A stretch of 39,823 nucleotides of DNA from Lysobacteraceae bacterium. GTDB lineage: Bacteria > Pseudomonadota > Gammaproteobacteria > Xanthomonadales > Xanthomonadaceae. Below, in pieces: positions 1 to 13,184 of this stretch. The stretch covers positions 1 to 39,823 of the forward strand of contig JAGXSL010000172.1 in assembly GCA_018333835.1 (NCBI GenBank), in the 5' to 3' direction. Numbering within the stretch: position 1 is the stretch's first letter; each line of letters begins with the position of its first letter. A program made the translations under genes and the position numbers. A model generated the notes under the pieces. The model saw only the letters and a program-made list of their open reading frames with translations, did no database searches and was not told the DNA's origin.

Positions 1-150
1 GTGGTCGAGCTGCTGCCCGGCGCCACCGTCGAGGCGGTGTTCGCCGCCAGCTGCGGCCTCGCCAAGCAGTTCCCGGAACTGCGCGACGTGCGCTTGCAGT
101 TCGAATCGGCCGACCCCGCCGAGGGCGTGCGCTGGCGGCGCTGCGGCTGA
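1..150 (+). CDS. C-terminal end of an unidentified protein (partial)
   Basis: An open frame enters from the left edge and ends with TGA at 148-150, giving a 49-residue tail (begins VVELLPGATVEAVF, ends GVRWRRCG). The GTG at position 1 is in frame but is more likely an internal valine than a start. The 9-bp gap to the stop of the convergent reductase gene and the lack of another candidate on either strand support it being real. I cannot assign a family from the tail. It shows no signal peptide, membrane segment or metal-binding pattern. Confidence 0.5.
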   Translation: MVELLPGATVEAVFAASCGLAKQFPELRDVRLQFESADPAEGVRWRRCG

Positions 151-159
151 ACCCCGCCG

Positions 160-2148
<1,989 letters not shown>

Positions 2149-2250
2149 GTCGTCCTCCCCCGGGATCGCCTGTGGCCACCGCCGCGCGCGGCTTCGGGCC
2201 TGCGGCTACGGTGCCAGAGCGCCCGTTCGCGGGCAAACCCCGGCGCCGCG

Positions 2251-2280
2251 TTGACCCCCGCGCCGGCGGCATGCTATTTC
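2251..2280 (+). promoter_or_regulatory. Putative sigma-70 promoter for the acyl-CoA-binding protein gene
   Basis: TTGACC (2251-2256) is followed after 18 bp by TATTTC (2275-2280), which has an extended TGC just before it. Transcription would begin near 2287, about 24 nt before the ATG. It lies in the 162-bp gap between the divergent reductase and ACBP genes. No equally good promoter is visible for the reductase on the other strand. Assigned by eye only. Confidence 0.5.
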
Positions 2281-2310
2281 CTGCGGGACGATGCCCTGGG
2301 ACCCGCCGCG

Positions 2311-2568
2311 ATGTCCGACCTGAAGACGCAGTTCGAGAACGCCAAGGAGGCCGTCAAGGGCCTCCCCGAACGCCCCGACAACGACACCCTGCTGCGGCTC
2401 TACGCCCTGTTCAAGCAGGGTTCGGAAGGCGACGTCCACGGCGAGAAGCCGGGTTTCTTCGATTTCGTCGGCAACGCCAAGTACGAGGCCTGGGAAAAGT
2501 TGAAGGGCATGGGCCGCGAGCAGGCGATGCAGGAATACATCGACCTGGTCAAGCGCCTGACCGGCTGA
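2311..2568 (+). CDS. Acyl-CoA-binding protein (ACBP)
   Basis: An 85-residue soluble protein beginning MSDLKTQFENAKEAVKGL and containing the family's core patterns: LLRLYALFKQGSEGD, then PGFFDFVGNAKYEAWEKLKGM. The YxLxKQ-like and K-x-x-AW segments bind the CoA phosphate and the acyl chain in the four-helix ACBP fold. Length equals the family's usual 85-90 residues. Its role is to bind and buffer long-chain acyl-CoA in the cytoplasm. It is divergent from the acyl-CoA reductase and only 14 bp ahead of the TetR regulator, so acyl-CoA supply to the reductase or to storage lipid is a reasonable inference. ACBP is patchily distributed in bacteria. Confidence 0.92.
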   Translation: MSDLKTQFENAKEAVKGLPERPDNDTLLRLYALFKQGSEGDVHGEKPGFFDFVGNAKYEAWEKLKGMGREQAMQEYIDLVKRLTG

Positions 2569-2582
2569 CGCGGAGCCGCCCG

Positions 2583-3209
2583 ATGGCCGCCCAGACCCGG
2601 CAACGGATCCTCGACTGCGCGCTGGCGATGTTCAACGCCCAGGGCGAACCGAACGTCACCACCAACCACATCGCCGACGAGCTGGAGATCAGCCCCGGCA
2701 ACCTGTACTACCACTTCCGCAACAAGGACGACATCATCGAGCAGCTGTTCAGCCGCTACGAGGAGCGGATCAGCGAGGCGATGGCGGTGCCGGCGACGCG
2801 GCTGCCGAACCTGGAGGACATCTGGCTGCAGATGCACCTGGTGTTCGAGTGCATCTGGGACTACCGCTTCCTGTACCGCGACCTGGTCGACATCCTGAGC
2901 CGCAACCGCCGCCTGCGCCTGCGCTTCGCGCGCATCCTCAAGCGCGCCACCGACAACGCCAACCAGGTGGTGCGCGGGCTCGGCCGCGCCGGCATCGTCC
3001 GCGCCTCGCCGGCCGAGATGGAGGCGTTCTCGACCAACCTGCTGGTGCTGGCGACCTTCTGGCTCAACTACGCGGCGGCCCGCGGCGAGGCCGACGAGGC
3101 GCGCTCGATCCGGCAGGGCATCGTGCAGGTGATGATGCTGATCGCGCCTTTCCTGCGCGACGCCGAGCGCGTGCACCTGCACACGCTGAGCCAGGCCTAC
3201 CTCGACTGA
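2583..3209 (+). CDS. TetR/AcrR-family transcriptional regulator
   Basis: A 208-residue regulator with a typical TetR N-terminus: TRQRILDCALAMFN (residues 5-18), then a helix-turn-helix around residues 26-50 ending in GNLYYHFRNKDDII. The remaining helical domain, containing ECIWDYRFLYRDLVDIL, should bind a ligand and dimerise; the sequence does not show which ligand. It starts 14 bp after the ACBP stop, so the two are probably cotranscribed. Control of the acyl-CoA reductase/ACBP intergenic region, with an acyl-CoA or fatty acid as effector, is inferred from context only. The ATG was chosen because the helix-turn-helix starts at the normal distance from it. Confidence 0.88.
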   Translation: MAAQTRQRILDCALAMFNAQGEPNVTTNHIADELEISPGNLYYHFRNKDDIIEQLFSRYEERISEAMAVPATRLPNLEDIWLQMHLVFECIWDYRFLYRDLVDILSRNRRLRLRFARILKRATDNANQVVRGLGRAGIVRASPAEMEAFSTNLLVLATFWLNYAAARGEADEARSIRQGIVQVMMLIAPFLRDAERVHLHTLSQAYLD

Positions 3210-3224
3210 TTCCGTCGGACGGAT

Positions 3225-3482
3225 TCAGGCGCGGCGGCGGCGCAGCGGGCGGGCCGGCTTGCGGGCGGCACCAAGCCCTCCAACCAGGCCGCCGAGGCGG
3301 TCGCCGAAGCGGCGTGCCTCGCCGGCCAAGGGGGCGATCCGCTGGCCGGCCGCGGCGGCGAGCCGCAGGGCTTCGCGGCGGCCGCACAGTACCGCGCCGA
3401 TCGAGGCGAGCAGCAGGTTGCGGGCGTTGAGGGGCGCGCTGGACGTCGCGCGGCTACGGGAACGAGAAACCTTGCTGTCCAT
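3225..3482 (-). CDS. Small basic phasin-like protein (tentative)
   Basis: An 85-residue reading frame starting at the only ATG available. The core NARNLLLASIGAVLCGRREAL resembles the opening helix of phasins (PhaF/PhaI-type granule-associated proteins). The rest is alanine/glycine rich and amphipathic, and the protein ends in a basic RRRR tail. Phasins coat polyhydroxyalkanoate granules, and a lipid-storage role would suit the neighbouring acyl-CoA genes, but the similarity is short. The stop lies 15 bp from the convergent TetR stop. Between them is the 13-bp palindrome TCCGTCGGACGGA (3211-3223), which may help end transcription both ways. A GTG at 3503 would add seven residues. It could be a non-phasin hypothetical. 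Confidence 0.5.
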   Translation of the reverse strand: MDSKVSRSRSRATSSAPLNARNLLLASIGAVLCGRREALRLAAAAGQRIAPLAGEARRFGDRLGGLVGGLGAARKPARPLRRRRA

Positions 3483-3613
3483 GGGGAACACCGTTCGTGG
3501 CACCGCCCAAGCTGGCGGCTGGGGCCAGTCTCGGCAGCCGACCCCGAGCTTTCACACTAGACGAAACCGTCGCTTCGCCGCAGGCTTTGCGTCGGCCCAA
3601 GGGAGCCCAAGGC

Positions 3614-4470
3614 ATGGCGACGAGGAAGAAAAGCGGCTGGACGGCGATGTCGGCGAAGGCCCCGGCCTTCGATTTCGGCGGCGATGCGCTGAAGAAGGCC
3701 TGGAAGGACTTGCACGCCGGCGACGCCGAGCCCTGGCCCGACGCCAAACGCGCCAGCGCGCTGCTGAAGGCGGCGGGGAAGTCCGCGCCCAAGGGGATCG
3801 ATGCCGCCGCCCTCGCCGGGACGCTCGAGGCGGGTTGGCGGGCCTTCCACGAGGGGCGCTTCGAGGAGGCCTTCGAGGCCGGGGCCGGGCTCGGTGTGCT
3901 CGGTGCCTCGCTGGCGGCCAAGGCCATGGGCATCCACGCCGCCTACCTCGTCGAGGACGCGGCCGAGCGCCTGCAGCGCTTCGAGACCGTCGCCGCGCTG
4001 GCCGAGGCCGCCGTCGCCGCCCTGCCCGAGGAGGCCAACAGCCACTACCGACGCGCCTTTGCGCTCGGCCGCTACAGCCAGGGCATCAGCATCGTGAAGG
4101 CCCTGAAGCTGGGCCTCGCCGGCAAGGTGCGGGAAAGCCTCGACCGGACCCTCGCGCTCGCCCCCGGGCATGCCGAGGCGCATCTGGCGCTGGCGGTCTA
4201 CCACGCCGAGATCGTCGCCAAGGTCGGCGGACTGGTCGCCGGCCTGACCTACGGCGCCAAGGCGGCCGAGGCCGAGAAGCACCTCGCCGCGGCGCTCAAG
4301 CTCACGCCGAAATCGCCAGTGGCCCACCTCGAGCAGGGCAATGTGGCGCTGCTGCTGCACGGCGCGAAAGGCGAGGACGCCGCCGCCGCGGCCTACGAGA
4401 AGGCCGCCAAGCTCAAGCCGCGCGACGCGATGGAGTGGCTGGACGCGCGCCACGCGGCGAGCCTGATCGA

Positions 4471-4474
<4 letters not shown>
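3614..4474 (+). CDS. TPR-repeat protein of unknown function
   Basis: A 286-residue alanine-rich helical protein without a signal peptide. The C-terminal half has tetratricopeptide-like units: LDRTLALAPGHAEAHLALAVYHAEI (about 185-210) and EKHLAAALKLTPKSPVAHLEQGNVALLL (about 228-255), followed by YEKAAKLKPRD. Such repeats usually mediate protein contacts; no catalytic motif is visible. The ATG at 3614 was preferred to an upstream in-frame one at 3497, because the extension has no TPR character and would run through the divergent promoter region. Its TGA overlaps the start of the nucleotide-sugar dehydrogenase (ATGA), so the two are translationally coupled. A link to polysaccharide or envelope assembly is a guess from position. 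Confidence 0.8.
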
Positions 4475-5754
<1,280 letters not shown>

Positions 5755-5772
5755 CCCGCCACCAAGGACCCC

Positions 5773-6780
5773 ATGCGCATCCTGATCACCGGCGCCGCCG
5801 GCTTCATCGGCTCGACGCTCGCCCACCGCCTGCTCGATCGCGGCGACGAGGTGCTCGGCCTCGACAACCTCAACGACTACTACGACGTGCGCCTGAAGCA
5901 GGCGCGGCTCGACCGGCTCGCCCCGCGTGCCGGCTTCTCCTTCGTCAAGGCCGCACTGGAGGATGGCGGTGCGCTGGAGGCCGCGTTCGACGCCTTCCGG
6001 CCGCAGCGGGTGGTGAACCTCGCCGCCCAGGCCGGCGTGCGCTACTCGCTGGAGAACCCGCGCGCCTACATCGACGCCAACATCGTGGGTTTCCTGAACG
6101 TGCTGGAGGCCTGCCGCCACAAGGGCGTGGAGCACCTCGTCTACGCCTCGTCGAGCTCGGTCTACGGCGCGAACCGCAAGCTGCCCTTCGCCGTCGAGGA
6201 CAGCGTCGACCACCCGGTCAGCCTCTATGCCGCGAGCAAGAAGGCCAACGAGCTGATGGCGCACACCTACAGCCACCTGTTCGGCCTGCCCACCACCGGC
6301 CTGCGCTTCTTCACGGTGTACGGGCCGTGGGGCCGGCCGGACATGGCGCTGTTCCTGTTCACCCGGAAGATCCTCGCCGGGGAGCCGATCGACGTCTTCA
6401 ACCACGGCCGGCACACGCGGGATTTCACCTACATCGACGACATCGTCGAGGGCGTGCTGCGCACGCTGGACCGGGTGCCGGGGCCGGATCCGGGCTTCGA
6501 CCCGCTGCAGCCGACGCCGGCCTCGAGCACGGCGCCGTACCGGCTCTACAACATCGGCAACCACGCACCGGTCGAACTGCTGCGCTACATCGAGCTGATC
6601 GAACAGGCCACCGGCAGGACGGCCCGCAAGAACCTGCTGCCGCTGCAGCCCGGCGACGTGCCCGACACCGAGGCCGAGGTCTCGGCGCTGATGCGCGACG
6701 TGGGCTATTCGCCCTCGACCCCGGTGGAGGTGGGGATTCCGCGCTTCGTGGCCTGGTACCGGGCTTACTACGGGGTCTGA
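5773..6780 (+). CDS. capI: CapI-type nucleotide-sugar (UDP-uronate) 4-epimerase
   Basis: A 335-residue extended SDR with TGAAGFIG at residues 6-13, SSSSVYG at 126-132 and catalytic Y152/K156 in [27 protein letters not shown] and [18 protein letters not shown] are characteristic of the CapI/UDP-glucuronate 4-epimerase group, which interconverts UDP-glucuronate and UDP-galacturonate. Here it sits 18 bp after a TviB-type dehydrogenase, so an N-acetylated uronate could be the true substrate. This is inference. Products would feed capsule, O-antigen or exopolysaccharide. No glycosyltransferase or export gene is visible nearby, so these two genes are probably a detached precursor cassette. A hairpin follows the stop. 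Confidence 0.87.
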   Translation: MRILITGAAGFIGSTLAHRLLDRGDEVLGLDNLNDYYDVRLKQARLDRLAPRAGFSFVKAALEDGGALEAAFDAFRPQRVVNLAAQAGVRYSLENPRAYIDANIVGFLNVLEACRHKGVEHLVYASSSSVYGANRKLPFAVEDSVDHPVSLYAASKKANELMAHTYSHLFGLPTTGLRFFTVYGPWGRPDMALFLFTRKILAGEPIDVFNHGRHTRDFTYIDDIVEGVLRTLDRVPGPDPGFDPLQPTPASSTAPYRLYNIGNHAPVELLRYIELIEQATGRTARKNLLPLQPGDVPDTEAEVSALMRDVGYSPSTPVEVGIPRFVAWYRAYYGV

Positions 6781-6794
6781 CGCGGGGGTCGTGG

Positions 6795-6817
6795 CGCGGC
6801 CCGCACCGTGGGCCGCG
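6795..6817 (+). terminator. Stem-loop after the epimerase gene
   Basis: CGCGGCCC (6795-6802) pairs perfectly with GGGCCGCG (6810-6817) around a 7-nt loop, 14 nt after the stop. There is no run of T after it, so it may act as a pausing or mRNA-stabilising hairpin rather than a classic intrinsic terminator. Confidence 0.42.
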
Positions 6818-6842
6818 ATGCGGGGGCGGTTCAGGCAAGTGC

Positions 6843-6871
6843 TTGATCGGCGGCGGGGTTTGCCCCATACT
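6843..6871 (+). promoter_or_regulatory. Putative sigma-70 promoter for the L36 gene
   Basis: TTGATC (6843-6848), 17-bp spacer, CATACT (6866-6871), followed by a GC-rich CGCGCGC discriminator. The start would be near 6878, about 34 nt before the ATG. A GC-rich discriminator is typical of growth-rate-controlled (ppGpp-sensitive) promoters in proteobacteria, which would suit a ribosomal protein. Assigned by eye. Confidence 0.5.
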
Positions 6872-6911
6872 CGCGCGCTTCCCGATCCATCCTTCCCGCC
6901 ACAGGTGTCGC

Positions 6912-7037
6912 ATGAAAGTCCTCTCGTCCCTGAAGTCCGCGAAGTCCCGCCACCGCGACTGCAAGGTCGTGCGCCGCCGTGGCAAGGTCTTCGTGATCTG
7001 CAAGTCGAACCCGCGCTTCAAGGCCCGCCAGCGCTGA
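6912..7037 (+). CDS. rpmJ: 50S ribosomal protein L36, cysteine-poor (C-) form
   Basis: A 41-residue highly basic protein ([11 protein letters not shown]... ending [10 protein letters not shown]) recognisable as bacterial L36. The zinc-binding form has C-x2-C-x12-C-x4-H. Here the first Cys and the His are replaced (RHRDCK, then ICKSNPRF), leaving only C17 and C30, so zinc binding is unlikely. This is the alternative, zinc-independent type (YkgO-like), also standard in Xanthomonas. It stands alone, with its own promoter and terminator, rather than in a ribosomal operon. The ATG is 10-11 nt after AGGTG, a usable ribosome site. Confidence 0.95.
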   Translation: MKVLSSLKSAKSRHRDCKVVRRRGKVFVICKSNPRFKARQR

Positions 7038-7063
7038 ACCGCGGCGGTCCCCGAAGCCCTGCG

Positions 7064-7093
7064 ACGCCGGCCCCGTGCCGGCGTTGTTGTTTT
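7064..7093 (+). terminator. Rho-independent terminator of the L36 gene
   Basis: An 8-bp perfect stem, ACGCCGGC (7064-7071) with GCCGGCGT (7077-7084) and loop CCCGT, is followed directly by the T-rich TGTTGTTTT (7085-7093). It starts 27 nt after the L36 stop. It is the best intrinsic terminator in the window. Confidence 0.85.
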
Positions 7094-7146
7094 CGCGGTC
7101 GGCGATGCCACAATCCAGCGACCCGTCCCGGCCCCGGAGAACCGCC

Positions 7147-7479
7147 ATGCCGTCGCGTTCCGTCTTCCTCGCCGCGAGCCTTGCCCTCGCCTTCGCCCTG
7201 CCGGCCCAAGCCGATCGCCTGCTGATCGAGCGTGTCCAGGCCGGAGAAACCGCCAACCTTCCGGCCCGCGGCCAGAGCATGGCCCAGGTCGAGGCCCGCT
7301 TCGGCGCCCCGCAGCAGAAGCTGGAGCCGCGCGGCGGCCAGCGCGCGGCTTGGCCGGTGATCCACCGCTGGGTCTATGCCGACTTCACCGTCTACTTCGA
7401 GCGCGACCGCGTCATCAATGCCGTGCTCAACCGCGCTTCGCCTACGGAGATCGGGCCGGCCCCGGTGCCGCGGTCCTGA
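7147..7479 (+). CDS. Small exported protein, possibly BamE/SmpA-like fold
   Basis: A 110-residue protein with a clear Sec signal peptide (MPSRSVFLAASLALAFALPAQA, cleavage expected after residue 22). The mature part has RGQSMAQVEARFGAPQQKL, which resembles the GMSkxqVxxxlGxP start of BamE/SmpA-like domains, then HRWVYADFTVYFERDRVINAVLN, like that fold's closing strands. There is no lipobox, so it should be periplasmic. Its stop is 14 bp before aguA, and it probably heads that operon. A possible promoter is TTGTTT (7087-7092) and CACAAT (7109-7114) with 16-bp spacing. Its function is unknown and the BamE comparison is tentative. Confidence 0.78.
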   Translation: MPSRSVFLAASLALAFALPAQADRLLIERVQAGETANLPARGQSMAQVEARFGAPQQKLEPRGGQRAAWPVIHRWVYADFTVYFERDRVINAVLNRASPTEIGPAPVPRS

Positions 7480-7493
7480 ACCGGGCACCCCTG

Positions 7494-8534
7494 ATGTCCC
7501 TGCGTTTTCCCGCCGAATGGGAGCCCCAGGACGCCGCCCTGATCGCCTGGCCGCACGAGGGCACCGACTGGGCCGAGCGCCTTGCCGAGGTGGAGGCGAC
7601 CTACGTCGCGCTGGGTCTTGCGGTGACGCGCTTCCAGCGCCTGGTCATCGTCGTGGCGGACGCCGCGCTCGAAGCCCGCGCGCGCACCCTGCTGGCGGGC
7701 GCCGGCGCCGACCTCGGCCGCGTCCGCTTCGTGCACGCCGCCTACGACGACACCTGGCTGCGTGACTCCGGCCCGATCACCTTGATCGACGCCGCCCTGC
7801 GCGACGGCGACGCTTTCCGCCTGCTCGACTTCCGCTTCACCGGCTGGGGCGGCAAGTACGGCGCGGCGCAGGACGACGCACTGATCGCGCAGCTCGTTGC
7901 CGCCGGCCTGTTCCGGAACGCGAGGCACCAGCGCATCGACTTCGCGCTCGAGGGCGGCGCCATCGAGACCGACGGCGACGGCACCCTGCTCACCACCGCG
8001 CGATGCCTGCACGCGCGCCACCCCGGGCTGACGCGCCAGGAGATTTCGTGGCAGCTGGAGAACGCCCTGCAGCAGCGGCGCGTACTCTGGCTCGAACACG
8101 GCGCGCTGGAGGGCGACGACACTGACGCGCACATCGACACCCTCGCCCGCTTCGCCGCGCGCGACGCCATCGTCTTCCAGGACTGCGACGACCCCGCCGA
8201 TGCGCACTACGCCGGCCTCAAGGCGATGGGCGCGGAACTGGCCGCGCTGCGCACCGCCGGGAACCGGCCCTACCGCCTGTACCCGCTGCCGTGGCCGCGG
8301 CCGATCCTCGACGGCGGCCGCCGCCTCGCGGCCTCCTACGCGAATTTCCTGGTCGTCAACGGCGCGGTGCTGATGCCGGCCTACGGCGACCGGGCGGACG
8401 CCGCCGCCGCGGTGATGCTCGGCAACGCCTTCCCGGGCCGCGCCATCGTGCCGGTGCCCTGCCGGCCGCTGGTCTGGCAGAACGGCAGCCTGCACTGCAT
8501 CACCATGCAGCTGCCGGCCGGCCTGCTGGCCTGA
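7494..8534 (+). CDS. aguA: Agmatine deiminase
   Basis: A 346-residue enzyme of the agmatine deiminase/porphyromonas-type peptidyl-arginine deiminase family. It hydrolyses agmatine to N-carbamoylputrescine and ammonia. Recognisable parts are FPAEWEPQDAALIAWPHEGTDW at the N-terminus, DDTWLRDSGPI (about 84-94), FTGWGGKY, ALEGGAIETDGDGTLLTT, and NGSLHCITMQ with the catalytic Cys335. The catalytic His lies in EGDDTDAHIDTLARF. Length is normal. It is followed after 52 bp by aguB, the next enzyme of the route from arginine to putrescine. The decarboxylase that makes agmatine is not in the window. Confidence 0.95.
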   Translation: MSLRFPAEWEPQDAALIAWPHEGTDWAERLAEVEATYVALGLAVTRFQRLVIVVADAALEARARTLLAGAGADLGRVRFVHAAYDDTWLRDSGPITLIDAALRDGDAFRLLDFRFTGWGGKYGAAQDDALIAQLVAAGLFRNARHQRIDFALEGGAIETDGDGTLLTTARCLHARHPGLTRQEISWQLENALQQRRVLWLEHGALEGDDTDAHIDTLARFAARDAIVFQDCDDPADAHYAGLKAMGAELAALRTAGNRPYRLYPLPWPRPILDGGRRLAASYANFLVVNGAVLMPAYGDRADAAAAVMLGNAFPGRAIVPVPCRPLVWQNGSLHCITMQLPAGLLA

Positions 8535-8586
8535 ACGGCGCATCGCCCGCCCGACCGACCGACACGACGACCACGGATCCTCCCGA

Positions 8587-9489
8587 ATGTCCCGCCTTCT
8601 CAAAGTCGCCCTCGTCCAGGAAACGAACCAGGGCGACGCCGAAGCCAACCTCGCCCGCATCGAAGAGCGCGTGGCCGAAGCCGCTGCCGCCGGCGCGAGG
8701 CTGGTGCTGCTGCAGGAGTTGCACAACGGCCCGTACTTCTGCCAGCACCAGAGCGTCGACGAGTTCGACCGCGCCGAGCCCGTCCCGGGCCCGAGCACGG
8801 AGCGCCTGTCGCGCCTCGCGAAGCAGCACGGCGTGGTGCTGGTGGGTTCGCTGTTCGAGCGCCGCGCGCCGGGGCTCGCCCACAACACCGCGGTGGTGTT
8901 CGATGCCGACGGCCGCTTCGCCGGCAAGTACCGCAAGATGCACATCCCCGACGATCCGGGCTTCAACGAGAAGTTCTACTTCACGCCGGGCGACCTCGGC
9001 TTCACCCCGATCGACACCTCGGTGGGCCGCTTGGGCGTGCTGGTCTGCTGGGACCAGTGGTACCCGGAAGCGGCGCGCCTGATGGCGCTGGCCGGCGCGG
9101 AACTGCTGCTCTACCCCACCGCGATCGGCTGGGACCCGCGCGATACGCAAGCCGAGAAAGAGCGCCAGCGCATGGCCTGGATCCTCTCGCACCGCGGCCA
9201 CGCGGTGGCCAACGGCCTGCCGGTGCTGGCCTGCAACCGCACCGGCTTCGAGGCCTCGCCGCTGGCGCCGCAGGGCGACGACGGCAGGCACGGCATCCGC
9301 TTCTGGGGCACGAGCTTCGTCTGCGGCCCGCAGGGTGAGATCCTCGCCGAGGCCTCGCACGATGCCGCGGAAGTGCTGCTCTGCGAGATCGACCTCGACC
9401 GCGGCGAAGCCGTGCGCCGCATCTGGCCCTTCCTGCGCGACCGCCGCATCGACGCCTATGGCGACCTGACGAAACGGTTCCGCGATTGA
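8587..9489 (+). CDS. aguB: N-carbamoylputrescine amidase
   Basis: A 300-residue nitrilase-superfamily enzyme that hydrolyses N-carbamoylputrescine to putrescine, CO2 and ammonia. The Glu-Lys-Cys triad is visible: E44 in LLQELHN, K117 in YRKMHIPDD and C154 in VLVCWDQWYPE. DPGFNEKFYFTPGD and PTAIGWDP are typical of the AguB subgroup. It follows aguA in the usual order, and its stop overlaps the possible TTG start of the next gene, so translation is probably coupled. Confidence 0.95.
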   Translation: MSRLLKVALVQETNQGDAEANLARIEERVAEAAAAGARLVLLQELHNGPYFCQHQSVDEFDRAEPVPGPSTERLSRLAKQHGVVLVGSLFERRAPGLAHNTAVVFDADGRFAGKYRKMHIPDDPGFNEKFYFTPGDLGFTPIDTSVGRLGVLVCWDQWYPEAARLMALAGAELLLYPTAIGWDPRDTQAEKERQRMAWILSHRGHAVANGLPVLACNRTGFEASPLAPQGDDGRHGIRFWGTSFVCGPQGEILAEASHDAAEVLLCEIDLDRGEAVRRIWPFLRDRRIDAYGDLTKRFRD

Positions 9490-10772
9490 ACAAGGCGATC
9501 GAACACCGCAACCTGCGCTCGTCCAGCGCGCCGCCGGAATCCGACTTGAACGACACCCCGCTCCCGGCCGCACTGGCCACGGAACCGCATGCCCTCGTCG
9601 AACGCGATGGCGTGCGCTACACCCTGCTCGGCACCGCCCACGTCTCGAAGGCGAGCGTGCAGGCGGTCGAGGCGGCACTCGCCAGCGATGCCTTCGACGT
9701 CGTCGCGGTCGAACTCGACCCGGCGCGGCACCGCGCGCTCACCGACCCCGACGCACTCGCCCGGCTCGACCTCGTGCAGGCGATCAAGGACGGCAAGGCC
9801 GGCCTGCTCGCCGCCAGCCTGGCGCTCGCCGCCTACCAGCGGCGGCTGGCCGAACAACTCGGCGTCGAACCGGGTGCCGAACTGAAGGCCGCGGCCCTCG
9901 GTGCCAGCGCCCGCGGCCTGCCGCTCGCACTGATCGACCGCGATGTCGGCTTGAGCTTCCGCCGCGCCTGGGGTCGGCTCGGCTGCTGGAAGCGGGCCCT
10001 GCTGGGGTCCGGCATCCTCGCCAGCCTGCTGGTCGACGAGCAGGTCGAGGAGACCGCCATCGAGGCGCTCAAGCACGGCGACGTGCTGCAATCGAGCTTC
10101 GCCGAGTTCGCCGGCCAGAGCCCGGTGCTGCACGAAGCGCTCATCGCCGAACGCGACCGCTACATGGCGGCCAAGCTGCGCGAGGCCGGTGCCGCCCATC
10201 CCGGTGCCCACGTGCTGGCGGTGGTCGGGGCCGGCCACCTGGCCGGGCTCAAGGCGGCGCTGGAATCCGGCGGCGGCGAGCCGGCCACCGAGATCGCCGC
10301 TCTCGAACGACCGCCAGCGGCCGATGGCCTGCCGTGGTTCTCGATCGTCCTGGTCGCCTTCCTGCTCGGCGGCTTCGCCTGGGGCTGGCACCAGGGCGGC
10401 ATCGAGACCGGCGGCATGGTGCTGCTGCACTGGGCGCTGGTCACCGCCGCCGGCGGCGCGCTCGGCTGCCTGGCGGCGGGCGGGCACCCCTTGAGCATCC
10501 TGGCGGCGGCGCTGGCCTCGCCGATCACCCCGCTGCACCCGGCGCTGGGCTCGGGCACCTTCAGCGCCCTGGTCGAGGCCTGGGTCCGCAAGCCCGGCTA
10601 TGCCGATTTCCTCGCCCTGCGCGACGACACCCGCCGGCTCGGTGGCTGGTGGCGCAACCGGGTGGCGCGCATCCTGCTCAACTTCTTCCTGACCTCGTTG
10701 GGCACGGTGCTGGGCATCTGGCTGGCCGGCGCCGGCATCCTCGCCCGCCTGCTCGAAGGCGGCGGCGCATGA
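9486..10772 (+). CDS. TraB/PrgY-family membrane protein
   Basis: A protein of up to 428 residues. The N-terminal half is a TraB domain: RDGVRYTLLGTAHVSKASV (about 41-59), DVVAVELDPARHRAL, and later VVGAGHLAGL. The conserved GxAH, ExD and GxxH motifs resemble the Tiki/EreA-like metalloprotease fold. The C-terminal half has three to four hydrophobic segments (from about residue 285), suggesting a soluble domain anchored in the inner membrane. In Enterococcus, TraB blocks pheromone; the role in Gram-negatives is not settled. No ATG exists near the start. TTG at 9486 overlaps the aguB stop, and TTG at 9546 (beginning LNDTPLPAAL) is a good alternative. It overlaps proB by ATGA. Confidence 0.85.
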   Translation: MNKAIEHRNLRSSSAPPESDLNDTPLPAALATEPHALVERDGVRYTLLGTAHVSKASVQAVEAALASDAFDVVAVELDPARHRALTDPDALARLDLVQAIKDGKAGLLAASLALAAYQRRLAEQLGVEPGAELKAAALGASARGLPLALIDRDVGLSFRRAWGRLGCWKRALLGSGILASLLVDEQVEETAIEALKHGDVLQSSFAEFAGQSPVLHEALIAERDRYMAAKLREAGAAHPGAHVLAVVGAGHLAGLKAALESGGGEPATEIAALERPPAADGLPWFSIVLVAFLLGGFAWGWHQGGIETGGMVLLHWALVTAAGGALGCLAAGGHPLSILAAALASPITPLHPALGSGTFSALVEAWVRKPGYADFLALRDDTRRLGGWWRNRVARILLNFFLTSLGTVLGIWLAGAGILARLLEGGGA

Positions 10773-11883
10773 ATGCGTCGCTGCCGCCGCTGCCGCCCTG
10801 GCGGCGGGCCGTCCTCAAGGTCGGCAGCAACCTGATCGCGCCGGAAGGCCGGCGGCTTTCCACCCGCCACCTGCTCGGCATCGCCCGCTTCATCACCGAT
10901 GCGAAGGCCGAGGGGCGGGAACTGGTGCTGGTGTCCTCCGGCGCGGTCGCCGCCGGCCGCGCCCTGCTCGGCAACCCCGATGCCTCGGCCCTGCCGGCGA
11001 AGCAGGCGCTGGCCGCGCTCGGCCAGCCACGCATGGTCGAGGTCTGGGCACGGCTGCTCGACCTGCCCTGCGCGCAGGTGCTGCTGGCCTTCGACGACCT
11101 GCAGAACCGCCGCCGCTTCGTCAACGCCAAGAACACTCTGCGCGAGCTGCTGCGGCTCGGGGTGCTGCCGGTGGTCAACGAGAACGACTCGGTCGCCATC
11201 GACGAACTGCGGCTCGGCGACAACGACAACCTCGCCGCCCACGTCGCCGTGCTGGTGGAGGCCGACCTGCTGGTGCTGCTGTCCGACGTCGATGGCCTGT
11301 TCGACGCCGATCCGCGCAGCACCCCGGGCGCGAACCGGATCGAACGCGTGGCGGTGATCGACGATGCGGTGTTCGCACTGGCCGGCGGCGCCGGGTCGGC
11401 GGTCGGTACCGGCGGCATGCGCACCAAGCTGGAGGCCGCGGCCAAGGCGACGGCACGCGGCATCCCGACGCTGATCGCCAACGGCCGCGAGGCCGCCGCC
11501 CTGGAAGCGCTGGCGCGCGGACGCTGCCCCGGCACCCTGTTCGAGGCCACCGCCAGCCCGGCCAGTGCCAAGGCGCACTGGATGCGCCACGCGCTGGCCT
11601 GCCGGGGCCGATTGCAGGTCGATGCCGGCGCGCTGCGCGCGCTGCGCGAGCGCGGTGCATCGCTGCTGCCGGCCGGCGTGCGGGCGGTCGATGGCGCGTT
11701 CCACGCCGGCGATGCCGTCGAGGTGTTCGCCGAGGGTGCGGCCCAGCCCTTCGCCAAGGGCATCGTCCAGTACGATGCCGGCGAACTGCGCCGGGTGCTC
11801 GGCCGCTCCAGCGCCGAATTGCCGGCCCTGCTGGGCTACCAAGGCCCCGACACCGTGATCCACCGCGACGACCTGGTGCTGCT

Positions 11884-11887
<4 letters not shown>
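10769..11887 (+). CDS. proB: Glutamate 5-kinase
   Basis: A 372-residue enzyme phosphorylating glutamate to gamma-glutamyl phosphate, the first step of proline synthesis. The amino-acid kinase domain includes AVLKVGSNLI (about 14-23), LVLVSSGAVAAGRALLG, VNENDSVAIDELRLGDNDNLAAHVA and LLSDVDGLFDADPR, then GTGGMRTKLEAA. A C-terminal PUA domain (about 280-372) ends AELPALLGYQGPDTVIHRDDLVLL, the full-length arrangement of E. coli ProB. Feedback inhibition by proline is a property of the family. The start overlaps the TraB gene and the stop overlaps proA (GTGA), so the three are coupled. Confidence 0.96.
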
Positions 11888-13152
<1,265 letters not shown>

Positions 13153-13184
13153 GCCGAAGGCCCAGCCCAGCCCGGGGCACCGGC

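Noticed and set aside
10755-10775. Possible frameshift between the TraB gene and proB
   Set aside because: Both proteins are full length, and the ATGA overlap is normal translational coupling.
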